The translations under genes and the position numbers were made by a program. A stretch of 64,000 nt of DNA from CAIWHR01 sp963734575 (lineage in GTDB: Bacteria; Pseudomonadota; Gammaproteobacteria; Burkholderiales; Casimicrobiaceae). Of the stretch, positions 26,471-35,570 are shown piece by piece (the first letter of the stretch is position 1; each line of letters begins with the position of its first letter). The DNA is taken from contig CAVTHT010000013.1 in assembly GCA_963734575.1 (NCBI GenBank), forward strand, positions 62,001 through 126,000, in the 5' to 3' direction. Under the pieces are notes generated by a model that saw only the letters and a program-made list of their open reading frames with translations, did no database searches and was not told the origin of the DNA.

Positions 26471-27781
26471 ATGGATAACAGAGAAGCAGCCGCGAGCCGC
26501 GCATCGTCCGGCCCGACGACATCGATCCGCATCACCACTGGGATCGGCCGCTGCCAGCGCCGGGGCATACGCAGGTCGACTTCGAGGAGCGGATCGACTT
26601 CCGCCGCCTGCACGACTACCGGCTCGCGCGCACGCGCGCCGCGCTCGCCGGACTCGGGGCTCGGCGCGCTGCTGTGCTTCGACCAGCACAACATCCGCTA
26701 CACGACGAGCACGGTGATCGGCGAATGGGCGCGCGACAAGCTCACGCGCTATTCGCTGCTGACCGGCAACGGCGACCCGTACGTGTGGGACTTCGGGTCG
26801 GCGGCACGGCATCACAGGCTGCACGCGCCGTGGCTGCACCACGACCACTGCCGCGCGGGGCTGCTCGGATTGCGCGGCGCGGTCGGCGGCGATTACGAGC
26901 TCTTCAGGACGCCGCGCGCGAGATCAAGTCGATCCTCGACGCCGAGGGCGTCGGCGACATGCCGCTCGGGGTCGACGTGGTCGAGCCGCCGATGATGCTC
27001 GAGCTGCAGAAGCTCGGGATCGAGGTGCGCGACGGACAGCAGGTGCATGCTCGCGGCGCGCGAGGTGAAGAACATCGACGAGCTCATGCTGCTCAACATG
27101 GCTGCGGCGATGGTCGACGGCGTGTACCAGGACATCACCGAGGCGCTGAAGCCCGGCGTCAAGGAGAGCGAGATCGTCGCGCTCGCGACCAAGCGCCTCT
27201 ACGAGCATGGGCTCCGATTGCGTGGAGGCGATCAACGCGATCTCGGGCGAGCGCTGCTCGCCGCATCCGCACAACTTCACCGATCGCCTGATCCGTCCCG
27301 GCGACCAGGCGTTCTTCGACGTCATCCAGTCGTACATGGGCTATCGCACCTGCTACTACCGCACGTTCAACGTCGGCCGGGCGACGCCGTCGCAGCACGA
27401 CGCGTACCGCAAGGCGCGCGAATGGATGGACCGCGCGATCGACCTGCTGAAGCCCGGCGTGAGCTCCGATCGCGTCGCGCGCGTCGTTCCCGACGGCCGA
27501 CGAGATCGGCTTCGGGAGCGAGATGGAGGCGTTCGGCCTCAACTTCTGCCACGGCCTCGGCCTGGGCTTGCACGAGCGGCCGCTGGTGTCGCGCCTCAAT
27601 TCGCTGCGCGAGCCGATCGAGCTCAAGGTCGGCATGGTGTTCGCGGTCGAGACGTACTGTCCGGCGAGCGACGGCATCTCGGCGGCGCGCATCGAGGAGG
27701 AAGTGATCCTGACGCCCGACGGGACCGAAGGTCATTTCGCTCTACCCGGCGCAGGAGCTGCCGATCGCCAATCCCTATTGA
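26471..27781 (+). CDS. M24 (pita-bread) family protein, DddP/creatinase-like (several frame shifts)
   Basis: About 430 residues when joined. The N-terminal creatinase-like lobe has VDFEERIDFRRLHDYRLART, ALLCFDQHNIRYTTSTVIGE. The catalytic lobe has AAREVKNIDELMLLNMAAAM, FDVIQSYMGYRTCYYRTF, HGLGLGLHERP, MVFAVETYCP and ARIEEEVILTPDG. Of the five metal ligands of M24 enzymes, Asp-1, His, Glu and Glu are present, but the second Asp aligns with Cys (TCYYRT for xDITRT). It may therefore be a mononuclear or metal-free enzyme like creatinase rather than an aminopeptidase. Closest relatives I recognise are DddP-type proteins. Shifts near 26500, 26650, 26915, 27050, 27215, 27490 and 27730. Confidence 0.75.
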
Positions 27782-27791
27782 GGAGCATCGC

Positions 27792-28185
27792 ATGAGCGCC
27801 CGCACGCCGGTAGACCTCGATCGTCTCTTCGCGCGAGCGGCTCAACGCGCGCGACCTCGACGGCCTCGTCGCGCTCTACGAGCCGCAGGCGACGCTCACC
27901 GGCGCGCCGGGCACGCACGGTGATGGGCGCAGCGGCGATCCGCGAGGCGCTCGCCGGTTTGATCGCGGGGAAGCCGAACATGACGATCAGCGCCGCGCGT
28001 GGTCGCCCAGACCGGCGATCTCGCGCTGCGTCACCGGCGCGTGGCAGCTCGCGCATGACGGGCCCGGATGGCAAGCCGGCGCAGATGCACGGCGCAGCTC
28101 TCGAGGTGGCGCGTCGGCAGCCCGACGGCGGTGGCGGTTCGCGATGGACGAGCCGTTCGGATCCGGACCTGAACCATCTTGCTGA
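27792..28185 (+). CDS. SnoaL-like / NTF2-fold protein (frame shifts)
   Basis: A small protein of about 130 residues: MSARTPVDLDRLF, then RLNARDLDGLVALYEPQATL, AAAIREALAGLIAGKPNMTI, AWQLAHDGPDGKPAQMHG and RRQPDGG, FAMDEPFG. This is the nuclear-transport-factor-2/SnoaL fold used by polyketide cyclases, isomerases and ligand-binding proteins; no catalytic residues are assignable. ATG follows the M24 stop by 10 bases (AGGAG in between). At least four shifts make the C-terminus uncertain: the stop is 28185, or 28207 in another frame. Confidence 0.65.
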
Positions 28186-28213
28186 AAGATCGAACGATGC
28201 TGGGTGAAATGCG

Positions 28214-29157
28214 ATGAATGCGCTTCGAAGAAGCACCGGCGCGAAGCTCGGCTGGATCGGCACCGGCCGCATGGGATACGAGATGGCGTCGCGTCTCGCG
28301 AAGGGCGGCGTGGATGTCACGGTCTGGAATCGCACGCGCGCAAGGCGGAACCGCTCGCGAAGCACGGCGCGAAGATCGCCGATCGCCTGCCGGAGCTCGC
28401 CGCCTGCGACGTCGTGTTCTGCATGGTCTCGACGTGGGACGACGTGAGGAAGTCATCGCCGGCGCGCGCTGGGCTCCTGTCCGGTGCAGGCGGCTCGCGC
28501 CCGAAGCTGGTCGTCGAGTGCTCGTCGATCTCGCTCGAAGGGTCGGCCGAGCTTCGCGCGCGCTGCTCGCGGAGCACGGCATCGATCTCCTGGCCGCGCC
28601 GGTGAGCGGCAATGCCAAGGTGATCAAGGCGGGCCGCCTCTCGTTCGTCTGCTCCGGGCCGCGCGAGGCGTTCGACGCGGCGCTGCCGCTGCTCAAGCAT
28701 GATCGCGCCCGGCGCGAGCTACGTCGGCGAGGGCGAGCTCGCGCGCATCGTGAAGATCTGCCACAACGTGTTCCTCGGGGTGGTGACGCAATCGCTCGCC
28801 GAGATCACGATCCTCGCGCAGAAGGCCGGCGTGCCGCGGCACGCCTTCCTCGATTTCATGAACCAGAGCGTCATGGGCTCGACGTTCACGCGCTACAAGA
28901 CGCCGGCGTTCGTGAACCTCGACTTCAAGGTGACGTTCACGCCGAAGCTCCTGCGCAAGGACCTCGACCTCGGCCTCGATGCCGGCCGGCGCTTCGACGT
29001 GCCGATGCCGCTCGCGTCGATCACGCGCGATCTCGTGCAGACGCTGATCGGCAACGGCATGGACGAGGAGGATTTCGCCAAGCTGATCGTGCTGCAGGCG
29101 CAGGCTTCGGGCATCGAGCTCGCCCCGGAGAACGTGCCGGTGAGCGACGGCCTCTGA
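28214..29157 (+). CDS. NAD(P)-dependent beta-hydroxyacid dehydrogenase (3-hydroxyisobutyrate dehydrogenase-like; frame shifts)
   Basis: About 310 residues. Rossmann motif LGWIGTGRMGYEMASRLAKG, then DVTVWNRTRAKA, CDVVFCMVSTWDDV, the substrate-binding APVSGNAKVIKAGRL (classical DAPVSGG), the catalytic Lys in VKICHNVFLGVVTQSLAEI and the C-terminal KDLDLGLDAGRRFDVPMPLA. It oxidises a beta-hydroxy acid such as 3-hydroxyisobutyrate, tartronate semialdehyde or a relative; the exact acid is unknown. Shifts near 28340, 28450, 28480, 28560 and 28700; the last 150 codons are clean. Fifth gene of the uncharacterised set. Confidence 0.82.
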
Positions 29158-29221
29158 CCGGCGCTCGCACCGCCGACGCCGGACGCGCATTCGACAACGA
29201 TAGCTGCCCGGAGAGATTGCC

Positions 29222-30198
29222 ATGCGATACCGCTGGATGGCCGCAACCTGTGCTCTGCTGCTTGGCTGGCCGCTGCCCCGCTGGCGGCCCAGACCGCCCA
29301 GAACTACCCGAACAAGCCGATCCACATCATCGTGCCGTTCACGGCCGGCAGCGCGACGGACACGCTCGCGCGAACGCTCGGCCAGAAGCTCACCGAGTTC
29401 AACGGGCAGCCGGTCGTCATCGACAACCGGCCCGGTGCGGGGGGCACGATCGGCGCGGCAATCGTCGCCAAGGCGCCGCCGGACGGCTACACGCTGCTCG
29501 TGCATTCGGCAGCGCACGCGTACAACCCGTCGATCTACGCCAATCTGCCGTTCGACACCGACAAGGATTTCGTCGACATCGCGGCACTCGGCGGACAACC
29601 CAACGTGCTGGTGGTCGCGAAGTCCTCGGGGATCAAGACGATGGCCGAGCTGATCGCGCTCGCGAAGCAGAAGCCGGGCACGGTGACCTACGCATCCGCA
29701 GGAACCGGCAGCGGCACGCACATCAATGCCGAGAAATTCCGCCTGCAGGCGGGCGTCGACGTGGTCCACGTGCCGTACAAGGGCACGCCCGAGGCGCTGA
29801 CGGACGTGCTCTCCGGCCGCGTGACGTTCTTCTTCTCGCCGGTGTCGGGCACGTTGCAGTACATCAAGGACGGTCGCCTCACCGCGCTCGCAGTGAGCAC
29901 GGCGAAGCGCTCTTCCGTGCTGCCCGACGTGCCGACGGTGGCCGAGGCCGGCCTGCCGGGCTTCGACTACAACCTGTGGATCGGCCTGTTCGGGCCCGCG
30001 GGCATGCCGCCGGAGATCGTGGATCGCATCTCGCGCGACGTCGCGAAGACGATGCAGCAGCCCGACGTCAAGGAACGTCTCGCGACGCTCGGCGCCGAGG
30101 CGATGCCGATGTCGCCGGCGGAATTCCGCCAGTTCGTGCGGCGCGAGATGGATGATTCCGGAAAGGTGATCAAGGCGGCGGGCATCAAGCCGCAATAG
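29222..30198 (+). CDS. Bug/TctC family tripartite tricarboxylate transporter binding protein
   Basis: A 325-residue periplasmic receptor. After the signal sequence (MRYRWMAATCALLLG...AAQ) the chain has the Bug signature YPNKPIHIIVPFTAG, GQPVVIDNRPGAGGTIGAAI, KAPPDGYTLLVHS, VPYKGTPEALTDVLSGRVTF and DVPTVAEAGLPGFD. Bug receptors bind carboxylates through the two loops near these motifs. They are greatly expanded in Burkholderiales and often lack a linked TctAB permease, as here. One shift near 29270 interrupts the signal peptide region only. Ends the 24.3-30.2 kb set; a REP cluster follows. Confidence 0.9.
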
Positions 30199-30204
30199 GG
30201 CAGC

Positions 30205-30314
30205 GTCAGGCTGAAGCCTGACCCACAGCGATCGGATGAACTCATGCTCCTGTGGGTTCGGCTTCAGCCGAACATGCTGTCGCATGCAGCAAGTCAGGCT
30301 GAAGCCTGATCCAC
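30205..30314. repeat. Three REP-like palindromes
   Basis: Units at 30205-30226, 30252-30273 (inverted, TTCGGCT/AGCCGAA arms) and 30293-30314, all with a CCCAC or TCCAC tail instead of CCTAC. They fill the gap between convergent genes (Bug protein and flavoprotein). Confidence 0.88.
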
Positions 30315-30356
30315 AGCGATCGGAGCTAGCTCCTGTGGGTGGCTCCGGCGCGCAGG

Positions 30357-31833
30357 CTACGCCAACGCACCGTTCACCGATTCCGTCGCACACTCGAGCT
30401 CCGCTTCCTTGCGCTCGAGGCTTGCGCGCTGCCGCTCGGCATCGAAGAACTTCGCCTGCGCGTCGCGCAGCGCGGTGCGCAGGCCTTCCTCGACCACCGG
30501 ATGGTAGAAGGGCATCTCGAGCGCCTGCGTGAGCGTCATCTTCGCCTGGATCGCCCACGCCAGAAGATGGCCGAGGTGCTCGGCATCGGGGCCGATCATC
30601 TCGGCGCCGAGGATGTGCCCCGTCATCACGTCGGCATAGACGTGCAGCAGCCCGCGGTTGCGCAGCATGATGCGGCTGCGGCCCTGGTCCTCGAACGACA
30701 CCGCGCCCGTCACGAACCGGCCGGGCTCGAGGTCGGCGTGGCGCGTGCCCGCGATGGCGAGCTGCGGATCGGAGAACACGATGCCGAGGGGCGTACGGCG
30801 CAGACCCGCAGTCACGTGCGGAAAGCGACCGGCGTTGTGGCCGGCGATGCGTCCCTCGTCCGCCGCTTCGTGCAACAGGGGCAGGTCGTCGTTGGCGTCG
30901 CCCGCGATGAAGATCGGATGGTGACCGCATTGCATCGTATGGCGATCGAACACCGGAATCCCCCGCGCGTCGCGTTCGAGCGACGTGTGCTCCAGACCAA
31001 GGTTGCGCACGTTGGGGGTGCGGCCCGGTCGCAGCGATGACCTTCTCGACGATCGCGGAGCGCACTTCGCCGTCGGCGCCCGCGTACGTGAGCCGCACGC
31101 CGTCCTCGATCGCCTCGACCGAGCGCACGTCCGCATCGGCATCGAGCATGAACTCGTCCTGGAACGTCTTCACGGCGTAGGCGCGCACCTCGGGGTCGCT
31201 GAACGGACCCACGTGGCCCAGGCGCCCGAACAGGAGCACCTGCACGCCCAGCCGTGACAACGCCTGCCCGACTTCCAGCCCGATGACGCCGGGCCCGAAG
31301 ACCGCCACCGACTGCGGCAGGTCCTCCCAGTCGAACACGTCGTCGTTGACGGCGAGGCGGGGGCCGAGCGCCTTCAGGAACGGCGGCACGCTCGGCGACG
31401 AGCCGGTCGCGATGACCGCGCGCGCGAAGCGTGATGCGTGGGCCGCCGTCGATCTGCAGCGTGTGATCGTCGATGAAGCGCGCGTGGCCGCGGATGCGAT
31501 CGCGCTCGGGAATCGCATTGACGCCGTCCAGCACGAAGCCGACGAAGCGGTCGCGCTCGCGCCGGACGCGCGCCATGACCGCGGCGGCCGTCCACGCGCA
31601 GCTTGCCGTCGAGGCGCAGCCCGAACGCATCCCAGCGTGCGGGCGCGTGGGCCGCTTCCGCCGCCGCGATGAGGAGCTTGCTCGGCATGCAGCCGACGCG
31701 CGCACACGTGGTCCCGTAAGGCCCGCCTTCGATCAGCACGGTGCGTGCCGCCCGCGGCCACGGCCGAACGATACGCGGCGAGTCCCGCGGTTCCGGCGCC
31801 GATTACCGCCACTTCCACTGAAAGGTCGTTCAT
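30357..31833 (-). CDS. Pyridine nucleotide-disulfide oxidoreductase (dihydrolipoyl dehydrogenase-like; four frame shifts)
   Basis: A class I flavoprotein disulfide reductase of about 490 residues. FAD motif VAVIGAGTAGLAAYRSAVAA; redox-active pair in GTTCARVGCMPSKLL; NAD motif FGPGVIGLEVGQALSRLGVQ; second FAD motif FIAGDANDDLPLLHEAADEG; C-terminal HPVVEEGL with the His-Glu base. The C-terminus has a charged coiled-coil tail (FFDAERQRASLERKEAELEC) unusual for lipoamide dehydrogenase, so the true disulfide substrate is open. Shifts near 31748, 31582, 31430 and 31030. Downstream of the Prx-Grx gene on the same strand, so it may be part of the OxyR-controlled set. Confidence 0.82.
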
Positions 31834-31941
31834 GGTGTCTGGTCGTTGTTCATGGACGTGCGCTTGCAGGCACGGGAATGCCCCGCACCTGCAAGCGGAT
31901 TGCTTCGAGGCGGGACCGGCGCACCGCGCGCCGGTCCGAGC

Positions 31942-32680
31942 TTACGCTGCCTTCCGTGCCCAGTTCTCGAGCTCCTCGAGGCCGCCGATGAGACGGCCGT
32001 TGACGAAGACCTGCGGCACCGTCTTCGCGCCCGTGACCGCGCCCACGACCTTGGTCCGCGTCGTGTGCGGCAGCGGCACTTCCGCGTACTCGTAGCCCAG
32101 GTCGCGCAGGAGCGCCTTGGCCTTCGCGCAATAGCCGCAGCCTTCACGCGTCAGGATGGCGACCTGGTCGGGCAGCTTGGCGTTGCTGTTGATGTAGCGG
32201 AGCATGGTGTCGGCATCGGACACCTCGAACGGATCGCCCGGCTTTTCCGGCTCGATGAACATCTTCTGCACGACGCCGTCCTTGACCAGCATCGAGTAGC
32301 GCCACGAGCGCTTGCCGAAGCCGAGGTCCGACTTGTCGACCAGCATGCCCATGCCGGACGTGAACTCGCCATTGCCGTCGGGCAGGAGGCGGATGTTCTG
32401 CGCTTCCTGGTCCTTGGCCCATTCGTTCATCACGAACGTGTCGTTGACGGACACGCACACGATCTCGTCCACGCCGTTGGCGCGGAACACGGGCGCGAGC
32501 TCGTTGTAGCGCGGCAGGTGCGTCGACGAGCACGTCGGGCGTGAACGCTCCCGGCAGGGAGAAGACGACGACGGTCTTGCCGGCGAAGACTTCGTCGCTG
32601 GTCACCGTCCTCCATTCGTTGTTCTCGCGCACGCGGAACCCAACCTTGGGAACGCGCTGGCCTTCACGGTTCTGCAGCAT
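31942..32680 (-). CDS. Peroxiredoxin-5/glutaredoxin hybrid peroxidase (one frame shift)
   Basis: About 245 residues. The N-terminal Prx5-like domain carries the peroxidatic Cys50 in PGAFTPTCSSTHLPRYNE, then ANGVDEIVCVSVNDTFVMNE and WRYSMLVKDGVVQKMFIEPE. The C-terminal glutaredoxin domain has the GCGYCAKAK active site and the TVPQVFVNG cis-Pro loop. Such hybrids reduce hydroperoxides using glutathione directly. One extra base near 32533 splits the frame just before Cys50. It is transcribed away from oxyR with a 123-base gap that contains an OxyR box, the classic arrangement. Confidence 0.92.
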
Positions 32681-32747
32681 TTCACTCTCCTTCTGACGTT
32701 GATCACCGGATGCATTGCATTATCGGGACGCGCGTGCGCGGGTTCCA

Positions 32748-32784
32748 ATACTTTGTTAGGATGACCGCGATAGGTTCCTTCTAT
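32748..32784. promoter_or_regulatory. OxyR-binding box between prx-grx and oxyR
   Basis: The four tetranucleotides of the OxyR motif ATAG-N7-CTAT-N7-ATAG-N7-CTAT are found at exact spacing: ATAC (32748), GGAT (32759), ATAG (32770) and CTAT (32781). The two proximal elements are perfect, and 13 of 16 positions match overall. It lies 19 bases before oxyR, fitting autorepression, and about 64-100 bases from the peroxiredoxin start, fitting activation. Confidence 0.8.
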
Positions 32785-32803
32785 CGCCCTCCCGAACGTA
32801 CGA

Positions 32804-33706
32804 ATGACCCTCACCGAGCTCAGATACATCGTCGCCGTCGCCAGCGAGCGCCACTTCGGCCGCGCGGCGCAGCGCTGCTTCGTGAGCCAGCCGAGCCTCT
32901 CGGCGGCGGTCAAGAACCTCGAGGACGAGCTCGGCGTGCGGATCTTCGAGCGCGGCAAGGGCGACGTCCTGCTGACGCCCACCGGCGAGGAAGTGGTCGC
33001 ACAGGCGCGTCGTGCGCTCGAGGAGGCCGAGCGGGTGAAGACGATCGCCCGCCAGGGTTCCAACCCCCTGCTCGGGCCCCTGCGCCTCGGCGTCATCCAC
33101 ACGGTCGCGCCCTATCTCCTGCCGGAGCTCGTGGCCGCGCTGCGCCACGCGGCCCCGCAGATGCCGCTCGACATCGAGGAAAACCTCACCGTCAATCTGG
33201 ACCAGATGCTGCACGCAGGGTTCCTCGATGCGGCCATCGTCGCGTTGCCCTACGAGGGGCCGGGGATTGTCACCATGCCGCTGTACGAGGAAGCGTTCCA
33301 GGTGATCGTGCCCAACGGGCATGCGTGGGCGCGCCGCAAGAGCGTGCGGGCCGACGAGCTGGCCGGGGAGAACCTGCTGCTGCTCAACGTCGGCCACTGC
33401 TTTCGCGACCAGGTGCTCGACGTCTGCCACGAGTTCGCCCGTCCGCCGGCACCGGGCAAGGCCGGCAACTCGCTCGAGACCATCCGCAACATGGTGACCT
33501 CGGGCATGGGCATTTCCGTGCTGCCGGCCACCGCGCTCACGCCGAAGTACGCGAGCAACCTCGTGAAGGCCATTCCGTTCGCGCCGCCGCCACCCACGCG
33601 GCGCGTGGTGCTCGCCTCCCGCGCGGGATTTCCGCGCGAAGCGGCACTGCATGCCATCGCGCGGGTCATCGGGAAGCTCAATCTCCCTATCACCCCGCTC
33701 GGCTAG
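32804..33706 (+). CDS. oxyR: Hydrogen peroxide-sensing LysR-type regulator OxyR
   Basis: A 300-residue LysR-type regulator. The N-terminal winged helix-turn-helix is LTELRYIVAVASERHFGRAA, QRCFVSQPSLSAAVKNLEDE. The effector domain contains the OxyR redox pair at Cys199 and Cys208 (VGHCFRDQVLDVC), the same numbering as in E. coli OxyR, with the HCxRDQ signature. It forms a disulfide with peroxide and activates antioxidant genes. Divergent from a Prx-Grx hybrid, with an OxyR box between. Frame intact. Confidence 0.96.
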   Translation: MTLTELRYIVAVASERHFGRAAQRCFVSQPSLSAAVKNLEDELGVRIFERGKGDVLLTPTGEEVVAQARRALEEAERVKTIARQGSNPLLGPLRLGVIHTVAPYLLPELVAALRHAAPQMPLDIEENLTVNLDQMLHAGFLDAAIVALPYEGPGIVTMPLYEEAFQVIVPNGHAWARRKSVRADELAGENLLLLNVGHCFRDQVLDVCHEFARPPAPGKAGNSLETIRNMVTSGMGISVLPATALTPKYASNLVKAIPFAPPPPTRRVVLASRAGFPREAALHAIARVIGKLNLPITPLG

Positions 33707-33776
33707 AGTCCCGATTCGCGACCCTGGCGCACTTCTCTGCGGCGCGCGGTCGCTCGTCGCCCCGGCGCGCGCCGCT

Positions 33777-33782
33777 TAGAAT
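33777..33782 (+). promoter_or_regulatory. -10 element TAGAAT upstream of hbd-like gene
   Basis: CGCTTAGAATG lies 27 bases before the ATG at 33810. No clear -35. The same motif stands before purU and the acyl-CoA ligase. Confidence 0.4.
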
Positions 33783-33809
33783 GAAGGCCTCGGGATCGAG
33801 GAGGTCGCA

Positions 33810-34664
33810 ATGAGCATCAGCACCGTCGGAGTGATCGGCGCCGGCACGATGGGCAACGGCATCGCGCAGGCCTGCGCAGTGAAGGGCATCGACGTGATCA
33901 TGGTGGACGTCGCCGAGGCCGCCGTGCTGCGCGGGCTTTCGGCGATCACCGGCAGCCTCGACCGGCTCGTCAAGAAGGACAAGCTCAGCGCGGCCGACAA
34001 GGACGCCGCGCTGGTGCGCATCCGTGGCACGACCGCCTACGACGATCTCGAGCCGGCGGATCTCGTGATCGAGGCCGCGACCGAGAACGAGTCGCTGAAG
34101 CTGCGCATCCTCAAGGAGGTCGATGCGATCGTGCGGCCGGAGGCGATCATCGCCACCAATACCTCGTCGATCTCGATCACCAAGCTGGCGGCGGCGACAT
34201 CGCGTCCCGCGCGGTTCGTCGGGATGCACTTCTTCAACCCGGTGCCGCTGATGGCCCTGGTGGAGGTCATTCGCGGATTGCAGACCGACGACGCCACCAT
34301 GGCGGCGATCGATGCGTTCGCGCGCCAGCTCGGAAAGACCGCCGTGCCGACGAAGAACAGTCCGGGCTTCATCGTCAACCGGCTGCTGTGCCCGATGCTC
34401 AACGAGGCGGCATTCGCGCTGCAGGAGGGCCTCGGCACGCCCGAGGAGATCGACACCGCGATGAAGCTCGGCTGCAATCACCCCATCGGCCCGCTCGCGC
34501 TGTCCGACATGGTGGGTCTCGACGTCCTGCTCGCGGTGATGGAGGTCCTCTACCGTGATTTCAACGATCCGAAATACCGCCCGGCACTGCTGCTCCGCGA
34601 GATGGTCGCGGCGGGCCATCTCGGACGCAAGACCGGCCGCGGCTTCTACACCTACGGCTCGTAA
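33810..34664 (+). CDS. 3-hydroxybutyryl-CoA dehydrogenase
   Basis: A 284-residue monofunctional 3-hydroxyacyl-CoA dehydrogenase (Hbd/PaaH type). NAD-binding VGVIGAGTMGNGIAQACAVK; ATNTSSISITKLAAAT; catalytic His in GMHFFNPVPLMALVEVIRG; NSPGFIVNRLLCPMLNEAAF; C-terminal LGCNHPIGPLALSDMVGLDV. It oxidises (S)-3-hydroxybutyryl-CoA or similar short 3-hydroxyacyl-CoAs. GAGGAGG precedes the ATG. The enoyl-CoA hydratase gene follows after 63 bases, so the two likely supply consecutive beta-oxidation steps. Frame clean. Confidence 0.94.
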   Translation: MSISTVGVIGAGTMGNGIAQACAVKGIDVIMVDVAEAAVLRGLSAITGSLDRLVKKDKLSAADKDAALVRIRGTTAYDDLEPADLVIEAATENESLKLRILKEVDAIVRPEAIIATNTSSISITKLAAATSRPARFVGMHFFNPVPLMALVEVIRGLQTDDATMAAIDAFARQLGKTAVPTKNSPGFIVNRLLCPMLNEAAFALQEGLGTPEEIDTAMKLGCNHPIGPLALSDMVGLDVLLAVMEVLYRDFNDPKYRPALLLREMVAAGHLGRKTGRGFYTYGS

Positions 34665-34727
34665 CGTCGTGCCCGGGGTTGACCAGACCCGGGGCCCCCA
34701 CGAACCATCGAACGGAGTGCACGCATC

Positions 34728-35513
34728 ATGACGTACGAGACGCTTACGCTGGAGCAACCCGAGCCGGGCATCCAGCTCCTGACGATCAATCGGCCCAAGG
34801 CGCTCAACGCGCTGTCGCCGCAGCTGCTGCAGGAGCTGTTCGCCGCGCTCTGCGCCGTCGAGGCGGACCAGAACACGCGCTGCCTGCTCATCACGGGTGC
34901 CGGCCCGAAGGCGTTCGTGGCGGGTGCCGACATCGCCGCGATGCGCGGGATGTCACCGCTCGAAGGGCGGGAGTTCGCGCTCAAGGGCCACGGCTGCACC
35001 CGCATGCTCGAGCTGATGCCGTTTCCGGTGATCGCACTCGTCAACGGCTTCGCGCTCGGCGGCGGGTGCGAGCTGGCGCTCGCGTGCGACTGGATCGTCG
35101 CCTCCGACAATGCGGTGTTCGGCCAGCCGGAAGTGAATCTCGGCATCTGCCCCGGGTTCGGCGGCACGCAGCGCCTCGCGCGCCTCGTCGGCAAGGCCAT
35201 GGCGCTGGAGATGATCTGCACGGGACGGCAGGTGAAGGCCGAGGAGGCGCTGCGGATCGGCCTCGTCAATCACGTCGTCGCGCCGGAGAAGATCATGGAG
35301 CAGGGCCTGCACCTCGCGCGCCTGGTGTGCGCCAAGGGCCCGCTCGCGGTGAAGATGTCGAAGCACCTGGTGCAGCGCGGCCAGGACCTCGATCTTGCCA
35401 ATGCCAATGCCATGGAGGCCGACGTGTTCGGCCTGCTGTGCGCGACCGAGGACAAGCGCGAGGGCATGACGGCCTTCCTCGAGAAGCGCCAGCCGAACTT
35501 CGCCGCGCGCTAG
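34728..35513 (+). CDS. Enoyl-CoA hydratase
   Basis: A 261-residue crotonase. Oxyanion-hole segments GAGPKAFVAGADIAAMRG and NGFALGGGCELALACDWI; both catalytic glutamates of true hydratases are present, in QPEVNLGICPGFGGTQRL and KAMALEMICTG. It hydrates trans-2-enoyl-CoA to 3-hydroxyacyl-CoA, the substrate of the preceding dehydrogenase. Same strand, 63 bases after it; convergent with the thioesterase gene downstream. Frame intact. Confidence 0.94.
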   Translation: MTYETLTLEQPEPGIQLLTINRPKALNALSPQLLQELFAALCAVEADQNTRCLLITGAGPKAFVAGADIAAMRGMSPLEGREFALKGHGCTRMLELMPFPVIALVNGFALGGGCELALACDWIVASDNAVFGQPEVNLGICPGFGGTQRLARLVGKAMALEMICTGRQVKAEEALRIGLVNHVVAPEKIMEQGLHLARLVCAKGPLAVKMSKHLVQRGQDLDLANANAMEADVFGLLCATEDKREGMTAFLEKRQPNFAAR

Positions 35514-35570
35514 GGAGCCTTGCGCAACCGCGCGACGCGCGATTACGCCTCGGCTCGGTAACGCGAACGC

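Noticed and set aside
24346..28720. Programmed frameshifting or a novel recoding signal, suggested by shifts that all seem to fall between codons
   Set aside because: Where the extra base is placed within a few bases is arbitrary, so the between-codon pattern is produced by how I join the frames. Both extra and missing bases occur and no common slippery site or structure is visible.
28693..31833. 1046-codon minus-strand frame that joins the flavoprotein to the antisense of the dehydrogenase and Bug genes
   Set aside because: Only its first third is meaningful (flavoprotein pieces); the rest is antisense shadow.
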